Positions 12,001 through 18,000 of a stretch of 60,165 bases of DNA are shown in pieces. The stretch's first letter is position 1, and each line of letters begins with the position of its first letter. Position numbers and translations under genes: made by a program. This stretch comes from Candidatus Omnitrophota bacterium. GTDB lineage: Bacteria > Omnitrophota > Omnitrophia > Omnitrophales > Aquincolibacteriaceae. The DNA lies in the NCBI GenBank assembly GCA_030698625.1, contig JAUYMS010000007.1, positions 1 through 60,165 on the forward strand, written 5' to 3'. The notes below the pieces were generated by a model, which saw nothing but the letters and a program-made list of their open reading frames with translations, did no database searches and was not told where the DNA came from.

Positions 12001-15000
12001 GATGTTCGAACCCTATGGCCACTCCTTTGGGCGTAAGAAAAAGAAAATCAATATCGTCTATCGCGGCGTAACGCTGCTGTAAGGTAGTCGCTTTCCGAAA
12101 GGCCTCCACCGCCTGGCGAAGACCCGGACTGATCCAATCGGCAAGTGTCCCGTAAACATCCGCGGTACGGACGTAGTATGTGTTCCCGGCATCATCCTCT
12201 ACTTCCAGTTCTCCGTTGATCTGATTCAGGTCCCGGGCGAACGCTTCGGCAAAGGCCTGGGTCAAAACAAACTCACCGAGCTCCCGGTCCTCGCGAAGCA
12301 GGTCAAACAGGACGGTGGCGTCATCGACATAGTCCAACTCCTCCAAGACACCGCGGATGACACGCTCAATGAACCTAGCGTCCACGACATTGCCGCCCCT
12401 GCTTCTGATAGCGGTCGCCGGAAAACCAAAATAAGAGATGGCGCCGAGAGACACCACTTTGAGGAAATCCCTGCGAGTTAACCGCGAATCATCATCCATC
12501 CGCAACTCAGAACGCACATCCCTCCGCCCCCACGCAGTTAACGGGAGAGTCTCGCCGCGCCGCACATTTACGAGATGTTCTAAAGCGGCTCGTTCCAGAG
12601 ACCCGGCCGCAGCATTCTCCGCCGCGCGAGCAAGCCCTTCCGTGCCGCTGCCGCGCCGGCTGAATTCAACATGGGCGAAATAGTCGTCCCGGTAGAAATC
12701 GGATTGCCGTTCGCCGTACGGTTTTTCGATCGTATCGAGAAGATAAGCCAACTCCGGGTCGAGCGAAGCCATAACGGGCATGCGATGCGCAAATGCGGTG
12801 TAGTAGGTGCTCGACTTTAGGATCCCGGCATTGAGAACATCACGCTCGCTGATATCAGGGTCGGCGTCGTGAAGGCGTGAAAACTTGCGGTGCTCGCTGA
12901 CCAGCGTGACCTTATAATGAGAACGAAAAAGGTCGCGATCCACACCCGATTCATCTGCCGCTTCGTCTAGAACTCGGTCCAGTTTTGTTTCCGCATCTTC
13001 TTCCGTATCTGTCGCCGTCGAAACAAACGGCACAGCGACGATAATCTCGGCGTCCTTACCCAACCGCGCATATCCCCTGAGCACGTCCCTGACCTGATCG
13101 ACGACCTGTAACCCGCTGTACATGGCATCATCGAATATGACCAGTTTCTGCACCCCGAATCTCTGATAAGCATCCTGGACATAGTTGGTCCCCAAACCCT
13201 CCTCATTATAGATATCAACCGCAGGCTGCCGCGCCAGAAACGGACGCGCTAACTCGCGAACCCAGCGCTTGGATTTACCTGCCTCATAGTCGTAAAGCAC
13301 TCCGTAGGATTCGTCACCTAGGTGCTCGTTAAGAGCCCGCACGGTTTCCTGAAGCTGCGCAAGAAATTCCGCATGAGTCTCAACGCTCTCCGCCTTTAAG
13401 TGGTCTACGATCTTCCCTCTCACCTCCTTTCCTCTTGCATCAAAGGCATCATTCGCGCGAAACTCGTTCACTCGATCAGCATGATAAGTAAGTGGTTTTG
13501 CCGGAACCGGAGCAGTAGAAAATGACGCAACGGCCACAGAGGATTCGGCACGAGGGATGGGAGGATTCAACCGAACCTCGAAGCTATTGGGCTGAGTTTC
13601 GCGGTAGCTTTCGATAATGCCGCGCTTCTCTTGAGCCTTGCGAAAATAACCTGTGCTTCGCATGCTCCCATTGAACCATTCACGCGAAGCATCCGTCCGC
13701 GCACCAATATGTACGTTCAGCGTACCCTGTTCCCGCAGCGAATTGAGGTAGAAGTCGACCAAATAAGTTCCCCGCCCGCTAACCCCGTCGCTAGCGTCTG
13801 TGGCCACCAACTCCAGGTAAGACTCATTGCCGGTGTCAGTAAGGACCTGAATGAAGCCGGTCACGCGGTTGCCGTCGACAAGTGCGTAAATGGTACGTTC
13901 CAGACCCAAGGGATCCTTTGTTTCGTTCAAAAACCATTTCCAGGTATCGACATACTGACCGCCGTCAAAGGCCTCCGCGTCAATCGCGGAAATCTGCCGT
14001 GCAAATTCATCCTTCACCTCCGCTGATAGATCGGGATGATTCGCGATAACAATGCTACCAAAAATGATATTTTCATCCGCAACCGCCGACTCTGTTGCCG
14101 TCAATGAGCCGTCCCGCAGCTCGGAGCGGCTGCTTGCGGCCAAGCCAGGATTCCTTTCGTTGGTCAGAGAACCCTTTGCGCTTTGGTCCGTTCGTCGGAG
14201 CTCGACAGGCTTGGCGCCTATTTCCAAATCATCAAATGGGGCATATCGCAGTCTGACGATTGTTGACTTCACGGAGGTGTCGCCGCGCAAGCGGGCGGCT
14301 TCCCATGTCTCGTCGAAAAGTTTCCAACTGAATTCGCCAAGAGATGTGTCTTGGCGCCCGCTTTCCCACCGCGAAATAACACGCTCGAATTCGTCAGTCT
14401 TTTCCGCAGGTACGACATCTACAAATTCAAAGCCTAAGCGCTCATACAATTTCAAAATCGGGAAGGCGTTCGGAAGCGCGACTCTGCCCACCACATTGTC
14501 ATACCCGAGCCGCTTGGCCTCTTCAGCAATAACCTTGATCCCGTCCCTTATCAGCTTGAGTGAGTTGAGTTGGGGAATATTTCCGCTATAACGCTGAGAG
14601 GGGAACAGTGTGCGCTCTGGTTTGAGTGCGTCAATCGCCTGCTGCAAATCACTCGCAGTGACTTTTGAGGAACCGCGCCTTCTCGCATGATCTTCCGCAA
14701 GAGCCGGAATCCGGTCCACCATTTCCTGCGTAAACCCGGCCAGGAACTGCAGACGGCCGTCGATATCGGCATCCTCCAAGCTCAATCTTTCTTTGAGGAA
14801 AGCTTTCACCCTACCGGATTCCGTTAGAAATTCCGTCTTCTCCCTAAACGCATCAACACCTGAGAAGAGGACAACCTGGCCCGCACGGTTCCAAATTCGG
14901 AATTGTCCTAAATACAGAGAGTTTTCACCGATCGAACGTCCGTCAAACAGGGCAATCTTCGCCAGCGTTTCCCCATTGTCGCTTACCACGCTAACAACCC

Positions 15001-18000
15001 GTCCTCTTACCTCGTCACCGGCTTTGCCGTTTAAATCCAGAAGAGCTAATTCATCACTCGGAGCCTCCTCGATGGTGACCTTAACTCCTCCAACTTTGCT
15101 AAATGCACTTTCTACATGCCGTATGAATCCGCTCAATGCTTCATCGGTCAGGATGCTGCCTTGATCGCGACTTTCGTCCACTCGCCCGCTTAAGTCTGCG
15201 CTTTCCGGTAGATTGCGCAGTTCGGAGCGGCTAAGGCTGGCGCGAACTATTCTTGCCAGCGCCATAACGGGCCGAGCTTGGTCCTGCACTTGAGTCTGAT
15301 CTCTGGCGACAGCCTCGCGATGAATTCCCAACAGTTCGGCGAGGTAGCCGTCCTCCCCCTCGATCCGTTCGAGAACAATATCACGCTCGTTTTGGTGCAT
15401 TCTCTTACTGAGCAAACTGCGCTGGCTATTGAGATATTTGCGGATCTGCTTGAGCCGATTTTCAGCTTGCGCTGCCCACGCTTTATTCGTCCTGCTCCTC
15501 TCCTCTTCCTGCGCTGATCTTTCTGCTGCGATTTGGCGCTCACGTTGTGCGTTTTGCTCCGCAAGCTCCTCTTTAGTCGGCCTCAATTTTGCCTGGCCCG
15601 CCCGCTTTAGAAGTTCCTCTTTAACACCTTCCCAATCCTCCCGCGAAATGCGAACTGCCAGCTCAACGGTCCCCAGACCTGTTTCCAACCCTTCAACAAT
15701 GATCCTTCCGTTAGGATAAAGGATCTCCTCCATACGCTTCTTGACCGGATCAGCGATATCCTCAGCATTTACGAGGGTCAGCTTGATCTCACCGGCCTTT
15801 TTTGGACCAACCCAACGCTGGGCATCCAGGACCTGTTTGGCCAGGACCTCAAATTCCTCATCCGTAAGACGGAGCTCCGAGCGGACAACCGCCTCTGCGT
15901 CCGCCGTCACCGCAGCGGGTGCCGGCGCACCAAGTTTTGCGAGTGCGACTTGGATCTCTGCCAATTGCTCATTCACTCCCCGCAGGCCTGCTAACTCCTC
16001 TTGCATCTCGTCCACCTGAACTCGCAACTCACTTGCGTCTGCAACTTCCGCTGCATCTGCGAGCTTAGCCGTTTCCTGCTCACCTCGCAGTTCTTCAGCC
16101 ACCATGGCCGCAATGATCTGCTCCGTGAGTTTCCTCTGTTCTGCTAAGGGCAACTCGGATCGAAGTGTCGTTACTGTCTGCGCAACCCCCAGCAATGCCT
16201 CGGTCGCCGAAGCCGGCTGCACATCTTGAACCACGGCCTGCGCGGTTCCTTTGATTTGCTGCACCACACCGGCGACTCTACCAGCCAGCGCTTGGTTAGC
16301 CCGCATCGCGGGAGTCACAGCAACATCGCCGGCAAACGCACTGTAGGCGTCAGCCATGGTATCGAGAGTCGCGTAAATATTGGGTGAGATAGCCGGGGCG
16401 CCCGGCGTAGGCACATATTCCGGGGCCGATTCGGCAATGATTTTAGACAAGCTGTCGGCCTCACCAGCGTAGCGCACCCCATTGAGAACCGCTGAACCTG
16501 AAGGAAAGTTCTTATCAATTGTGCCGTGAAGGGATATGCCGAGCGTCGTGGGTGCGCTCTGGCCCGCACGGTCCCAGACCGTGGATATCTTCTCAAGGTT
16601 TAAGTTCCCGCCCTTGGCGAGGTCAAAGAAATCACGGCTGAAGACCCCGACTTGATGTTGAAAGGTTTCCCAGACATCCTGAAAGGTGTCCTCCCGGAAA
16701 GAGCCGAGTTCCGCGCGAAGGACTTTTAAAAGTTCCTCACGTGCAGGGCCGATTGTGCCCGCCGTGAGCTTGTCTCGGTAGGCATTGATAACAAGGTCGA
16801 GGTACTTCGTATAGTTGGACGCCTCATCGAGTCTGCCTTCCCGTGCCAGCCGCCGGATGACTTCATCACGCCAGAGCTTCAGGGTCCGAGCCAAATCGGG
16901 CGGCTTCACCTCGGCTACGAGTTGAGCCGTACTGTGCTTGGTAAATGCCTCGTAGAAATTATTCTTGAGGTACTTTCCGTAAGAGAGTTTTCCCTGCATG
17001 ACCGGGCGGTAAGTCTCTATGCCGTAGAGGGAATTCATGGCCGGAGTCATAACAGCATAAGAGAATCCGCGGTCCTTAAGGGCCCGTTCGAATCCCTTGG
17101 CGTGAAAACCGCCCATGAGCACAACAGCGGTTCGCTTGCCCTCACGGCGCATCAGTTTTTCGAGATTCTCGTGAAAGGCGCGGTCACGATCCAGAGCCGC
17201 CTGGTAAAAGTCGAGCGCGGGACGAAACGAAACACGGTCGCGAGCCGCACCGAGTAACTGCAAGTGGGCCTCCGGGTTTCTTTGGTATTCGATCATCTTG
17301 TTGCGTGTAATCTCGAGAGCGGCCATGTCTTCGAGAATGCGGAGCCTCTTGTATTCTTCAACCAGTGTGCGCTGATCCGCCCCGGTAATAAGTTCCTCTT
17401 CCAGATCGAGCAAATAGCCTTCAAGCTCGTCAAAGAGCCGCGTCCCTTTGATCTTGGAAAGTTTTTCTTCGCGGCCCAGCAATAACTTCATCTTCGGCGA
17501 CAGACGCGGATTCAAACCGAGCGTTTCGCCCGTTTCCACCAGATATTTCAAGAACGCGCCGGAGTCGAGGCTATTTGCGCGGAAGGCCTGGGCATTGCCA
17601 TTAAAGGTCATTTGATCCTCGCGTGACAACCGTGCGACATACTTCTCTTGGAACGACATCGCCATGCGACGCAGGCCCGCATCCAGGCTCTCTTCCTGAG
17701 CGGCGTCATCCTGCTTTGCTGACTCCATCATCTTGCCCAGCTCGGGATAGCGACTCAGGAACTTTTGAGCCGCGGCCTTATCGGGAAACGGACGGAGTTC
17801 TCGCAAGTAACTGAGCAGGTCCAGCAAATGGGTGCTCTCACGATAAAAGGCGTCTGTTTGTTCGTGGAACCGGTTGAGCGCCTCGGAGTATGTTTCCTTT
17901 CTGCGTGAATCAAGACCGTCACGAATTACGCGCAAGCGCGCTTTTATTTTCTCCTCGGAATGAACCGCGCGCAGATAGGCCAGATAATTCCTCTCATAGA

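Noticed and set aside
430-16596. Many 60-125-codon open frames on both strands within giant 1
   Set aside because: All the minus-strand ones lie in one other frame and all the plus-strand ones oppose the giant frame. They are shadows of the main frame. Their staying in one constant frame over 16 kb argues against a frameshift in giant 1.
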